A stretch of 64,000 nucleotides of DNA from the NCBI RefSeq assembly GCF_954871325.1, contig NC_088778.1, positions 10,611,882-10,675,881 of the forward strand, given 5' to 3'. The notes beneath the pieces were generated by a model. It ran no database searches. It worked only from the letters and a program-made list of their open reading frames with translations, and had not been told where the DNA came from. This DNA comes from Gordionus sp. m RMFG-2023. Lineage: Eukaryota; Nematomorpha; Gordioida; Chordodea; Parachordodidae. A program made the translations under genes and the position numbers. Every line of letters begins with the position of its first letter. Position 1 is the stretch's first letter. Below are positions 12,579 to 25,300 of the stretch, piece by piece.

Positions 12579-12954
12579 TAGAGATCTGCAAATCATGGCT
12601 TGGCCCATACCCGGGTCGGGTCTATTTAAAAAATAATATTCTGACTGGGTCCTATCGGGCCTAATATTTTTTAAAAAATTTATGCCGGACCAGAGGCTTA
12701 AATTTTTATATAAGATATCATTACATTTTGTCAAATATTAATATTTTTTAAAATTCTTGTAAGAAACAAAATGCTTAATATTTTTTATTTAAAAATATTT
12801 TTTGGACCCAACGGACAAATATTTCCATTTTTATTCCAGGACGGGCCTAGCGGGATAAATAAAAAATATTTCGTTCGGGATCGGGTTCGGCCGGACGAAT
12901 TTTTTTTTAAAAAATAGGGAATGGCCTGGAAATTAAACTCGATGCAGATCACAA
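12579..12954. mobile_element. hAT-like MITE (GATCTGC-type ends), diverged copy
   Basis: The ends TAGAGATCTGCAAATCATGG and GATGCAGATCAC are inverted. The interior has GGCCCGGT-type GC-rich islets also found in the better-preserved copy at 51696-52068. The target duplication is not clear here, which suggests an older copy. Confidence 0.5.
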
Positions 12955-13314
12955 ATAAAAATATCACTTTGATTTTAATTGATTTTTAACTACTTGTTAC
13001 AAAGTACATAATATATTCGATTTACCAAAAACTTTGATTATGTTCCATTATATCTTTATCTTGATTTTGATTGATTCTGTTGCGATCATCACCTTTAACA
13101 TAACATTATCTACTTGAATATATATAACCTATAACTCTTTATTTCCAGGCAATCTGTTATAAGGCACATATATATCTGCTTTGATTCTAGTGTAGATGCA
13201 AAATTTGATTCCTTTTTAAGTAATTCCAATGTTTGTAAACTTATTACAAGTTTTTTTTCTAAATGAAGACACGCATGAATACATTATCTATTAACGATTT
13301 ATTATATTATGTAC

Positions 13315-13725
13315 TATAAATGTATTGAATCATTTCATAACAAGATAGAGCCACTTTGTTTTTACTGTATTCCGATAAGCACTTTTGGTTTATTATAAGT
13401 AGGATGAAAATTTTTATAATTTTTTCCATAATCACCTTTTCATCAACTATTATATCAAAAGAATTTAATTTTTTTAAAAAATGCGGATATATTCTACTTA
13501 ATAAAGCGGTGTGTTCTAACATTTTTAAATAATTTAATAATGAGTATATTCCCAAATTAAGATTTTCCTCTTTATATAAATCTTCCAATTCCCTTTGTTG
13601 AAGCTTGGTTAATATATCATTGTTCCTGAGATTGTATGACACGCTTAATTTTACGTAAATTTTCTCTAAAATCTTCAACATCATATCTCCATAACTGTTC
13701 TCAGCGCAGCTAGGTTGAGCAATAC
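13315..13725 (-). CDS. exon of helical-repeat (Armadillo-like) protein
   Basis: This minus-strand open segment of about 137 codons is bounded by an acceptor near 13726 (TTAAAG|GT) and a donor near 13314 (TATA|GTACAT). The translation is strongly alpha-helical (MMLKILEKIYVKLSVSYN..., LGIYSLLNYLKMLEHTALLS..., IIKIFILLIINQ). No catalytic motif is seen. It fits an alpha-solenoid and lies between similar exons on the same strand, so I assign it to one gene of unknown family. Confidence 0.45.
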
Positions 13726-13849
13726 CTTTAACTTTTTAAATAATCAAAACTTTTATGGATTATTGAATTAATTTTTAGTTTAAATATTCATTTTTTAAAT
13801 AAAATATTGTGTCTAAAAATATGCACCAGTTGCCTGATCGAGTCAGAAT

Positions 13850-14040
13850 TAGTGTTGCTAAACGGCCTAATTCGGATCAATTTTTAAAAAAGACCCGAGT
13901 AATTAAAAATCAAAATAATATTAAGTAAGCCTAGAGATTTGGCAAATCACGAATTAGCAAAATCTCTTGACTACATAATATTATTTTGGCTAAAATCGTG
14001 ATCGGACAATTTTTAAAAATCGAACCCTTTAACAACACTA
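13850..14040. mobile_element. hAT-type MITE with TAGTGTTG ends
   Basis: The ends are TAGTGTTGCTAAACGG and CCCTTTAACAACACTA. The flanks GTCAGAAT (13842-13849) and GTCAGGAT (14041-14048) form an 8-bp target duplication with one mismatch. It is the same family as the copies at 38067, 43529 and 56064 and carries no coding sequence. It sits in an intron of the Armadillo-like gene. Confidence 0.75.
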
Positions 14041-14588
14041 GTCAGGATTTTGGTTTTCAGATTGTATATATCTCGAATATATAATATATCTAGTATTAAG
14101 GAATTTAGTGTAATTTTATATTGCACTGGGGTATAGAGGAGTCTTTAAAATTTATATCTAATGAGCGCATTTTTTTAAATGTTAAAAACTTGATTTTGCC
14201 GGAAATCATGTAAATTTATCATTTTTCCTTCGCAAAAAATAATTAAGGGACTAAAATTTTAATGAACTGGACCAAAAACCCTTTATAAAATTTTTAATAG
14301 CCCGGTTCTGGCTGGGCCTTGCTGATCCTTAATATATGATATTTTTTCCATATTATTTTAACCTCTCGGGATTAGTATACTCAGAGTTTCCAGTGACGAT
14401 GATATAATTTCCCAACTTTCGGTGTCTATAATCACTCCGATTAACACGAAAATTAATTTTAAAGTAATTGTTTCGGTAAATTTGTCTGTCATATATAGTA
14501 TAAATTATAAATTAATTACAAGTTAAAATATCACGATAATTAACCAATGATAGTGGCCGATAATATTTCTTTGAATAAATTATTATAC

Positions 14589-14675
14589 AAAATCCAAAGA
14601 GATGTGAGTTGGTCAGTTGATGAGCGCTGCAATTCGCTGATCAAACTAATGTTACCCAAGTAAAGGGCTATTATC
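14589..14675 (-). CDS. short exon of Armadillo-like protein
   Basis: The 87-bp minus-strand exon lies between TTATTAG|G and TTTT|GTATAA. It encodes IIALYLGNISLISEL followed by a second amphipathic stretch. The LGNIS motif is reminiscent of Armadillo helix 3. The phase does not join directly to the next visible exon, so at least one more exon is missing from my reading. Confidence 0.35.
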
Positions 14676-15009
14676 CTAATAAGAGTATATATAATTTATG
14701 TTGCCATTATATTTAACTTTTAATTTACTTAAATAAAACCCAAAAATAATCAAGAGCTCCACATTGAACAAATTGATTTCGACCCTGTTCTATTTATACA
14801 TAGTTATATAATATATATTTTAACTAATTTTGATAAAATTTCCATATATTTTTACCATTATTTTTAGTTAAATAATAAAATAGATATAAAGAACATCTTA
14901 AGGCAGAATTATCGATCAAGGCTTTAGTGAAATTTGATTGAAACGAAATATAAATCTTGATTATAACTTTCTGTTCTATCATATAATTTCGCAAGGTATC
15001 TTTTCAAAC

Positions 15010-15176
15010 ATTTAATATAGTATTATATATTTCAAATAAACCTGACTCATCATTTTCGATCAAATTGGCTATTGCGAAACATGCAACGCTTAATACTGAA
15101 TCGTCTTTTATAGATGTAACAAGGTCTATGATAAATAAGAGCGAACTATCTTCGATTAACCAGAGTCTGGCAGTGT
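15010..15176 (-). CDS. exon of Armadillo-like protein
   Basis: The minus-strand exon after AAATAG encodes an Armadillo-like helix pair (TARLWLIEDSSLLFIIDLV, then SVLSVACFAIANLIENDES). A-x-x-x-x-A-N-L is the hallmark packing pattern of such repeats. Codon use is richer and less AT-biased than in surrounding DNA, which supports a real exon. The donor (AAT|GTTTGA) is weak. Further coding-like sequence at 14880-14960 (KALIDNSALRCSLYLF) may be an adjoining exon. Confidence 0.45.
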
Positions 15177-16650
15177 CTATTTATAATTACATAAAATTTT
15201 AATTTGTTTTTTGAATGGCAATCTATTTTTTTTATATAAAAAAAAAATTAATATTATAAGAATTTTTAGCCGAACTCAATTTAGTGCCTGACGACTTTAA
15301 AGCAGCAGGGGGTAGGGACCCAAACCGAGCTTGAACCGTCAAACTGGTATTTATTTGTAGAACCTAAAGCAAACTAGCGTCGTTGTAAACTTTGTCATCC
15401 GAACCTCTAAAAATGTCTTTGAATCAGTTTGACTTTTTGATATCCTAGAAAATAATTATTTGCATTATGCCGATTTTAGAAATTTTTTGTTATTTTGCCA
15501 GTATTTTGTTTTTCTTTAAACTACTTATACTAACAATTTAATGATTTGGCATAAGGTTCAGAATTAGTATTTCCATAAAGCTTGGGCTCATTTCACACTT
15601 AATGCGTGACATCATAGTTTTCATTATGTTTATAACTTGTTGAGGTTCGTAAAACTAATTGCTGAATTAATAAGTTGCATTCAGGCATTAAATATTAGCG
15701 CAAATCAGGTATTTAGTTTTTCTATATTTTCCATTCTGGCAATGATACCAATTTTGATAATTTTTTTTATTTTGCAAAAAACATCCTTTCTATAAGGAAA
15801 TGGATTAAAATAATATACAATTAAACATTAAACACTGATTACATTTTCAGAATAAATGCGTCTAGTCGCTTAGTCATAAAGTTGGTCAAGCTAATAATTA
15901 TTTCTTTATTTTGGCTACTATACTGGTTAAAGTCCGGCACTAATAAAGCCTAAAACATTGCTATAAATTTTTGAACGAATGCTTTTAATTGTTCAGTCAA
16001 CTTAAACGGAGATGATATAAAGATATTACACATTTAAAAGGAAAAAGCTAAATTAAAATAACTACAAGAAAATCAAAATTGAAATCAGAATTTTTTAGAG
16101 TCTGGATTTGGCAGAAGGCCAAGAAAATGGGGATTTGTGAAATGATGTGAAGCCCTCCGTTTTTTTAAACGTCCTTCCTTGGAAATTTTGGCTACGCCCT
16201 GTAGGGGCTATATTGGGGGGGGGGGGTGTATAGGAAAAATAGTAGAGATGTTGGCAGGTAACAGGACTTGGTAAATGAAAATATAATTGCTTAGGTCGAT
16301 AGAAAACGGACCGTACATAAGAACTCTAGGGAGTTATATCAGGATGGTAGAAGCGATGGTGGGTGTCAGCACCTGGTAAATGAAGATATGGCTAAGCTTA
16401 GACTATAGCCAAATATGAAGATAAAGCATAAATAAGTTGAGATTATAATCGCAAAAATTTCAAAGAATTCTCAAGTGAATGAGAGCAGAAAGAATTTTTT
16501 TTTCTCTTTCTTACCAATTTATACAAAAATGAAGAAAAATAAAAAGCATTGTATCCGCACCGGCAGAGGTCAAAAGGCTAGGTCTAGATTTGAAAACCCA
16601 TATTTTAGTTCCATTCCGACATTTTCTCTTGAATGCTCGGTTTGGATTTT

Positions 16651-16697
16651 TGATCATGGTGCCCCCCTCCCCACAGGAAAATCCTGGATCCGCCTAG
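16651..16697. mobile_element. terminus of a degraded hAT-like element
   Basis: The sequence GCCCCCCTCCCC followed by CCTGGATCCGCCTA is the reverse of the common TAGGCGGATCCAGG terminus with an adjacent G-run. A comparable end, GGCTACGCCCTG, occurs at about 16189-16200 with 12 Gs at 16215-16226. I could not pair these ends. Confidence 0.35.
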
Positions 16698-16801
16698 GGA
16701 TTCATTCTAATACCAGCATAAAAGTAATAATTAACATGGTTTGCATCATATTTTGAATTAAATTTTAAAAATTATATATTAAAAAATCATTATAAGTATA
16801 C

Positions 16802-16985
16802 CTGAATCATTGCATATGGATGTGATTTTAAGGATCGATTTTATCAAAAATTTCTTCTTATTGATTAGCTTTGGCAAATTATTATATAAAATGATTAATT
16901 CTTCTATATCTTCACTTAAAAAGTTATTAATATACAATGCTAATCTAATTATAATTATACCTATCATCCGTGAGCATTTAGCAGA
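16802..16985 (-). CDS. probable exon of Armadillo-like protein
   Basis: The minus-strand reading frame runs ...SAKCSRMIGIIIIRLALYIN... to ...KSILKITSICNDS. It stops at a good donor, TTCAG|GTATAC, just after the last codon. It is hydrophobic and helical like the neighbouring exons. The upstream border is not resolved, and a second open frame overlaps its 5' end. Confidence 0.35.
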
Positions 16986-17387
16986 CGATATTTTAAAAAA
17001 TAATTATCCAGTAAATTTAAAAAAAAGGTGGTAAACTATAAAAAATATAAATAATATTGGTAGTAATTTAAATGTTATGTTAAATAATCATTTGTTATGT
17101 TTTAATTGATAAATGCTATATTTTAAATCAAAAATGTTATATAGTTAGTTAAAAAATGTTATTTATCAAATTAAAAATAGTTATTTTCAGGCGCGTAAGC
17201 AGGTAAATGACCCAAAATAGAAATTTAAATTTTTTTGAACCTTTAAAATTTATAAATTAATACACAAGTTTCTTAGGAATAATTGTATTGTATGTATGTA
17301 ATAACTTATAAAGTATTCATGAAAAAATATATAAACAATAAAAAATAAATGTGCACAAATAATATTATTAAGAAGCCTATTATATAT

Positions 17388-18944
17388 TTATAATGTAAAA
17401 TCCATTCTTCGTTGGGATTGAGCTAATTTTTCAATTTTCTCATCCGTGCTTGGCGTCAAATGCCTATGAATATTCAAAAGGGTCAAACCATTCAATCTAC
17501 TTTCAGAAGTTGTGCTTTTTAGGTATGATATTCTTCTTAAAGAAGAGAATGCGTTGCTAATATATAATAATTTTAATACATTGGGAAAATAATCTAAAAG
17601 ATGTTTGAAATGATGAAAAGTATCCATAATATTTTTTGGGACTATGTCAACCATAGTTAATCTTTTACACCAAAGTTGGCAATCAGTTTATAAGGCATCA
17701 TATGATACTTTAACATCTTCATGATAAAACTGTTAAATATTTTATTTTTTTTCTATCACAATCTGAAAAAGGTTGGGAAGGCTTTTGTTGAAATATCTGC
17801 AGATTGGTAAGTGATGACTTGAATTAAAAATCGTTCATTTATATGGTTTATAAATATATCTAAGAAAGGGATAAAACATTTATTTTATAAAACTCTTCTG
17901 CTGACTCTATATTGGGACGATGAGCTTGTCTTGCTGCAAGTCGAGGGAGAAAAATATTAAACTCCTATAGCTCTGCTTTTTACTCAACAATAACATAAAA
18001 ATTCTTCATCAACATTAACCCTAATTTCCTTGAGTTCTAATAATATGCTCTCCACTATTCTCATCGTCTCCATAAAGATAATGTCATGTTTTTGAAAAGT
18101 ATTACATAAAATAGTTGTACAATTAAATAATTCATTAATACATTCTAATGAGAAAAAAATAATTTCCTATAAGTATTGAATTCATCTTGCTTGCTTCTGA
18201 GGAAATAACCCTTTCAGGCATTGTGATATATCAGTAAGAGCATTAATAATCGGCTCTTCTAATTCCATAGCTGTTACTGCTTGATGGTGACTCCATTTCG
18301 TTGGACAAGCTTTTTGCAATTTCTTTCTCCTTGTTGGACAAGGATTTTCAGAAATAATCTGTTTAAAATATTTTGTCGCTTGGGGTATTCCATTAATGCA
18401 GAATCCCCTAATGCTTTAAATTTTACAAGACATGAAAACTACCTTCATTATCATTATTATTCAGGTTTCCTGAATCCAAATGGCCACGTAATGCTAGTCC
18501 CTGCAATCCACAATATAGAATGGCCTCGACAGTTAGTTTGATCTTACATTTATTCTCTTTTGCTATTTTAATTCTATTTTTGTCAATATGCGATGAAATG
18601 GGAATCATATCCCCACTTTGAATTAATTTCAAGAAATCATCAGTTCACAGCTTTCGTGATAATTTGTTTTTTGATGATTGTCAAAGATTTCTCCTGCATC
18701 TTTGTATTTGTTGAATGGAGTCTTAACAAGTCAGTTAAGCCTAACTAAATTCTTCCATCATATATCTTGGGCCAAACAAGATACATATCTTGCAATAAGC
18801 TCCAATGTCTCGGATAAGTATGCTAGCTATAACCTTCTTGTAAAATATCTGTTTTGATATTTTACCTTTCGACTCATAAAGTTTGTGTGTATTGAAAATT
18901 GAGGGATGGAATATAAATCTATTATTAAATAAAATATTTATCAT
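17388..18944 (-). pseudogene. hAT-family transposase remnant
   Basis: Three blocks on the minus strand keep the order of a hAT/ZMYM1-like transposase: an N-terminal Cys-pair segment (18944-18741), a central DUF4371-like block (18632-18423, RGHLDSGN) and a C-terminal hAT dimerisation block (17654-17388). Stops and frameshifts separate them, so no intact protein is encoded. The surrounding inverted repeats and target duplication are described under the element. Confidence 0.75.
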
Positions 18945-19350
18945 AGGTATCTTATACCTTTTTTTAGAAGTATATATCTTTCTTCTAGGCTAATTATAAA
19001 ATGTTATAATATTATTTGTATATTTTTGCTTTTTTGTAAGATGACTAGGATTTTCATCATCATCATCAATATGTTTAAAAAAATTTCTTATGTCCATAAT
19101 TATTATTTGACTAGAAATTTGAAAATGATAGATAAATATTACGCCACTAGAAATTTGAAAACAATAGATAAATATTACACCAAGGAAAACTTGAAATCGA
19201 AATTAATTGATAAAATAACTTAGAAAATGAATGTGATAATTAAATATATATTTAAAAAGAAAGAGATAGGAATAAATATTATAAGATATAAATTAATATA
19301 AACAATAATATTTGTGAAAAATATATCCGGCATCTGTATTTTTGGCCTGA

Positions 19351-19365
19351 GGGGGGGGGGGGGGG
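19351..19365 (+). repeat. poly-G tract, 15 bp
   Basis: Fifteen consecutive Gs stand just inside the right terminus of the hAT element at 17188-19376. Comparable runs recur across the window (16215, 22932 as C, 24321, 29612, 33956). Confidence 0.9.
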
Positions 19366-19384
19366 ATACGCGCCTGGTTATTTT

Positions 19385-22300
19385 ATTTTTAAAGACATCG
19401 AATATATTATAGCAAAAGTATTTTAGCGAAGGCATTATATTGCATGCATTACCAGGAATATGTTATAGCGAATGCATCATTGCTAATGCCTTTCCTTCAA
19501 AATATTAGGGCGAATACCTTTACAAAGTTTCCTTCAGGAAATTTATCATTAGAGGTCTGTAAAACCCCCTCGTGTTTAGGTTAATGTAATTAATTTAGGA
19601 TTGGGTCAATAATTTTTTTTAGGTGAGTCCATTGGGTTAAAAAAAAATTGTCTCTTGCACGTCTCCATCAATATTTTTTTGTGTTCTCTCTTCCTGAAAA
19701 GGAACAAATACATTATATTTTTCAAAATATCAAATTTTCTTTAAAAATAGCAAGTATACTATTTTTTATTTAGAAAAAAATGACATTTTAAAACACCAAT
19801 ATTATTTAAAATACAAGGATATCCATTCCGAAAACAGGAAAAAAGTTGCCCCTCCCCCTCCATATGAATTTAGTAAAAAAAATCATCAAATTGCATTTAA
19901 AAATTTTGAGAAAATCAAAGAATTATTTTCTAAGAATCATTATTGGTTATTTTTTCCCGGGTATCTCTCCATATATCCCCTTGGAAAAAATCCTTGCTAC
20001 ACTTACATCTTCATTTCAAATAAAACTAAAAATAAATACTTTTTTATTAAATAGGGTTTATTATTGTTAAAAAAATTTGTGTGGAGTGTGCCTTAAATCA
20101 TCTTAAACCTCGCTAAAAAATAAATAAAACAAAATCTTTAAAAAAAGCATTAAGAAGCCGTTCTTAATTGTCAAATAAAATATTTAAAGTTATAATAAAC
20201 ATTAATGAATTATATAACTTCATAAATTATAAAATATAAATAAAAGAAATATATTGAATTAAATATGATGCTATGCTAGACAAAACATGGTAATAAATTA
20301 TACAATTAAAATAAGCAAAATTAAAAATTTATTTAAGAATAATATTCTCATTCGTAAATGTTTGAGAAATTTTTTTTAATATAAATTTAGATTTACATCA
20401 TTTCTTTCTTCCAATAATCATTTTATTTACTTTACCAATACAAAGTGATAACCAACTTTACATATTCACCATTAACCATTTATATTACTGGCCAAATTGT
20501 TATACTATAAACCCCTAAACCTAAAGAATAATTTTATAAATTTAGGGAGGATGTTGGAGTTGGAAACATGATACGCTGCAAATACATTTTACTTTTTTTA
20601 TATCAAATTTGTATATCATGGATAAAGCAAGAAATTTTTTTGTCACCGACTTTATATTTTTTAGCAAAATACTGATTAAAACTAAAAATTTTACGAATTT
20701 AGTAAATGCTCAGATTTAAAGATTTCAAATTAAAGAGGTTTTGTTTTATTACTATTTTATTTTATAATTTGTAAAATGTAGAATTAGAGAGGGGTAAAGC
20801 CCGGAAAGCCACGGGGTACACATTCCTATTATAAAATGATATCCAAATATAATATAAAAAATAATCTTTTTAATACAAAAACAGGCAAAAAATTAAGCGA
20901 ATTTCAATTTAGAGATATTTTTACATTATAATTTAATGTATCTATCCAATGATAGATGAACCATTCATTTAAAAATATAAATATTACTTTTTAAAAAAAA
21001 TTATGCAATTTTGTATGTTTTTACTTAAGGTATAATTAATGATAGAGGCGGAGACGAAATCTATCATAAAATAAATGAATATTTATTTTTATATTTATAC
21101 TTATAAATAGGAAAGAAGAGTTGTGTTTTAGTCTAGGAAATAGTTTTTTTTTAAAGTAATCAATATTAAATGAAACAGGTTCAGCTTGGTTTCAAACTAA
21201 CACAGATTTTATTTTATCTAACACTAAGGCCTGTCAACTCATATAACTAAGGTTCCTTATTAGAAATTACGAACATCATAATAGTACTTTCAATAGATAA
21301 GATAAATTTTTTTAAAGTGTTGGAAAGTCAGCTCCCCTCGGTCTGACTAAGGAATCAAGATGGAATAAATAAAGGACATCATAGGTAATAGCAATGTGTG
21401 AAGCTAATTAGAGTGGATCATTGTTTAAAAAATAAAATTCGGATTTAAGTTTGACCATTATACATGATATTTCAATATTTATTGAAATTCAAAGAATTTT
21501 CAGATGTCTCTCGAAATCATTAAAATCTTATATATATATATAGATAGGAGATGGTGCCACTAACAAATGATTAGTTATAGCGCTAGTTTTATCATAAGCC
21601 TAATGGAAGACCGCATTCCTACTACATCAAAAGGGCCTAGGAGAGTGAGCCTCCTCAAAACTAATAAAGTATAAAATTTATCATAAAATTATTTTCGCTA
21701 GAGTTACTCGGTGCGAATATTTGTAAATCTTTGCATATTCTATTAATAACTTTACTATTGCATAATCCCGGGAGAAGGGGGGGGGGATAGTATCAGACCC
21801 CCAAAAATTTTATGGACACTTAAATGAAAAATATCAAATTTTAAATGCCACGTCATACACAGATGTGTACCCAAGGAGGGAAGGGGGAGGAAATACCCCT
21901 TTCCCATAGTAAATTTGTCTCTCCCCAAAAAATGTACACAATATATCACTATAAATAAAAATTAGTAATTAATAACTTTTTAAGTTACTGGCTATATAAT
22001 TCAAAATCTATAGCCCGAGGCCTAGAATAAGTGAACCAAGATCTCCAATAAATTTGATTTAATAATAGTGCCCCCCCCCCAGCATCCTGGATACACTTAT
22101 GGTCAAACACTTAGAGTTATCTATTTTAAATACTATACTAATCTGCTTATTAGCCAATCCCATAAAAATGACGAAAAGGCTACGATAAATAATTTTTTTT
22201 CCTACCAGCTGTAATATTAGCAGCAATAACAAGTAAATAATTGTGTTGTATGTTTTTATTATCAATCATCAATTTTTAAAATATATAATGCTTTTTGCCT

Positions 22301-25300
22301 TCAAATTTAGAGGAAGTCCTAAGTGAAAAACATTAAGTTCATCAACATCGAACAAAGGGGAATTTAGATCAACATGTGCAAAATGAATTCCCTTCCCCCC
22401 TTACCAAAATGTTCTACGTACAGTTTTAACTATAGCTTACTCCATGAAAAATTCATCTATCCATCCCAAATGGCGAAGATTTTCCGGTTCATCTTTTGGA
22501 AGAATATAACCTAACAAATGAAATGGAATTTTGATGTCTATGGATTCAAATATTCTTAACTCATTCCTTATCATGAATTATTCAAGATTAAAAAACAAAT
22601 AAGAAATATATGTCTTTATATTATTAATATATAAATTACAATTACAATATCGGAAAGGGTAAGTTCCACTCATTTAATTAAACTACAACTGGGTACAAGG
22701 TTTGTTGGTATCCTTGAGAAAAAAATCGGCATAATTTTATGAAGGGTATAAAGTTATTTATATTATTATATATAGACGACACTGGATTTTAAAAGATGGA
22801 AATTAAATATAGGATGATGAAATTTATCTAAAAAAAGGAAAAGATTTTATTATGTAACACAAATGATTCCAGGGAGCATGAATGTTGCCAACCCTTCTTC
22901 GAAAATTTAGTTGTTTTCGCCATACATATCTCCCCCCCCCCCCCCAAAAAAAAAAATGTATTCAATATTTTATTATAAACAACAATTTAAAAAGAAAATA
23001 GAAAAATAGTAGTATTTAATTTTTAAAGTAAAATACCAAAATATTTAAAAAAAAAATGTAATCCAGCTAAAGGTATGCATTAAATGGACCAGGTTCCGTT
23101 TAGTTGGATAGAGGGTATATATTTGGATGAAGGATCGGGACCCCTAAATGTTACCTAATCTACTATAGCCTCAATTAACCCATAATATTTAGTTTTTCCT
23201 CAAAACTATGAGAATAAACTAAATCAATCATCGGTTCGATTTAATATGTTTCTGGAGAAATCTGAATAAGTAAATATTTTTAAGGACAAACTAGTTATAT
23301 TTATTTGACTATAATTTAATTTTAATATAGCATCCTCCGATCCAAAAAATCTACCTGATCCCCTAAGACACCTGATGTGATCGTGAACTTATTTGGATTA
23401 TTCGACGGTGAACTAGTATATTTTATTATTAGATTAATTTAAATTTTTTAATTCGATTCAAGTCTGAGACATTTTATTTTGAGACAAGATAAAATTAAAT
23501 TAATCTAGGAAAAATATATTTACAAGACAAGACTTACTATTTACAGATGTAAAAAAAAGCTTATTCCTCCAAAAAATTTAAAATTTTTTTAAAATTTCCT
23601 TCTAAAAATTGAGATAAGAATGAACATGTTGCGTTTGATGTATTCTAAAAATATTTTTTAATTTAAACCTAGTTAATTTCAAACTTGTACAATTTGATCA
23701 AATGATCTATTTCAAAAAAAAACACTCCACCTTTCATTGCACTTGACTATTATTTTTAATTATCATTGGTAGAAAGTGCCAAGTTCCAATGATTTAAAGC
23801 ACCTTTTCTAAACTGAGTGAAATTTTAACTAAATTTTCCTATGTATAAAAATTATTTGTTCATTCGCGCCACAATTAAATCACTTAATTTTCAAAACTTC
23901 CTAATTACATTCGATAAAGGTTAAGAGATATTATAATAAAAAATAATTATTGACATTGACCAACTAACTACCTACTTAAATTCTATATTCAACTATAAAC
24001 TATTTATGGGTTAAATGTTGAGTTAGTACGGGTAAGAAGCAAAGTTGCCAGGTGTACGAATTAGCCGTGATTACTCAATCACTTTTTCTCACATATCACT
24101 CTCATCCCACGTTTTCTGGGCAAATGGTAAAAAACACTCATTTTCAAACTTACGTTTTTATAATGAAATTATTTTTTGTCATTAGTCTCCCCTTCCTGAA
24201 TATATTTTACAAATGTAATATATTTTATATAACGAAACGAAATATAAATATATTTAACCACAAAATATAAATAAAATTTTATAACAAAACAGGCCCAATT
24301 CTAGGCCTATTTTTGGAAGAGGGGGAGGGGGGGGGGGGTAAAAAAATTAAATTTTTTTTTAGTTCCTGTATATTTTTTTGATAAATTTTAAAAAATAAGA
24401 ATGTAATAGGGGAGAAATAACTGTTGTTCAAACCACTTTCTATTTAAAAAAAATACATATATTTATTCATGTCTGTTGGAATATTGGAATAACTAATAGC
24501 GCCAACGCACCTCATATTGTAATGAGGAAGGAGAAAATGTAAATGTAGTTAATTTGGTGGAAGAATGAAAATGATCAAGATATGACAAGATTCAGAATAA
24601 GGAAAATGATCCTGAGCTTGTAAAAACAAAATGGATAGGTTAGATTTTTAAGTTATTTTTATTGCAAATATTTTACAACTGATTCAAACAGATGTAAAAC
24701 CAAATAGGCCAACATCTAGTGGCATTAAAAGCCCGATTTGTGTCAATTTAAAAAAACGGCCAGATCAAAATTATAACCAAAATAATATCTGTTAGTTTGA
24801 AAATTTTGTTCATAGATGGCAGAAAGGTTTGGACATCCATTTGCAAATTAATATATCATTTTTTTATTATATCTTTTCTTTTTTTCATGTATTATATAGT
24901 ATGCATTTCATAGATTCTTAGAACGAAAATATTTGTCTAAATTATATTTTGAACAAGGGCTGTTGAATCAAATATCAAACCCTTTTTAAAGTTGAGAATT
25001 CTATAAACTTTTTTAAAAAAAATTTATTAATTTTGACGAGGGTGTCAAACAGTTATGTATAACGATTCCTTTCTATTTCGATTCTTAGTTTGAAATTATA
25101 GAAAGATTTTTTTCCTTTCTATATTTGTTAAATCAGTTTGTTCCGCTAAATGCATATCGATTTGTTCCAAGTTTTGTATTTGTAAAATTAAATTAAATAA
25201 GATAGAATTACATAACGTAACTATATATAAATTCGTTTAGATTTTTTTTTATATTTTAAATTTTGCCCTATCATTTAAAATAAATAATTATAATTTCAAA

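Larger units (their letters stand above)
17188..19376 (-). mobile_element. hAT transposon (ZMYM1/TTF-like transposase lineage), full length but inactive
   Basis: The ends are perfect inverted repeats, CAGGCGCGTA and TACGCGCCTG. Both flanks carry the same 8-bp target duplication GTTATTTT (17180-17187 and 19377-19384), diagnostic for hAT. Minus-strand remnants inside match the ZMYM1/TTF-type hAT transposase: YCKICILFGP near 18790, ILYCGLQGLALRGHLD near 18500, and the C-terminal dimerisation segment FSSLRRISYLKST...LNGLTLLNIHRHL near 17470-17570. Reading frames are interrupted several times. A 15-G run lies just inside the right end. Confidence 0.85.

Noticed and set aside
16475-16756. 93-codon plus-strand frame
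   Set aside because: It spans a transposon terminus (CCTGGATCCGCCTA) and so is likely repeat-derived.
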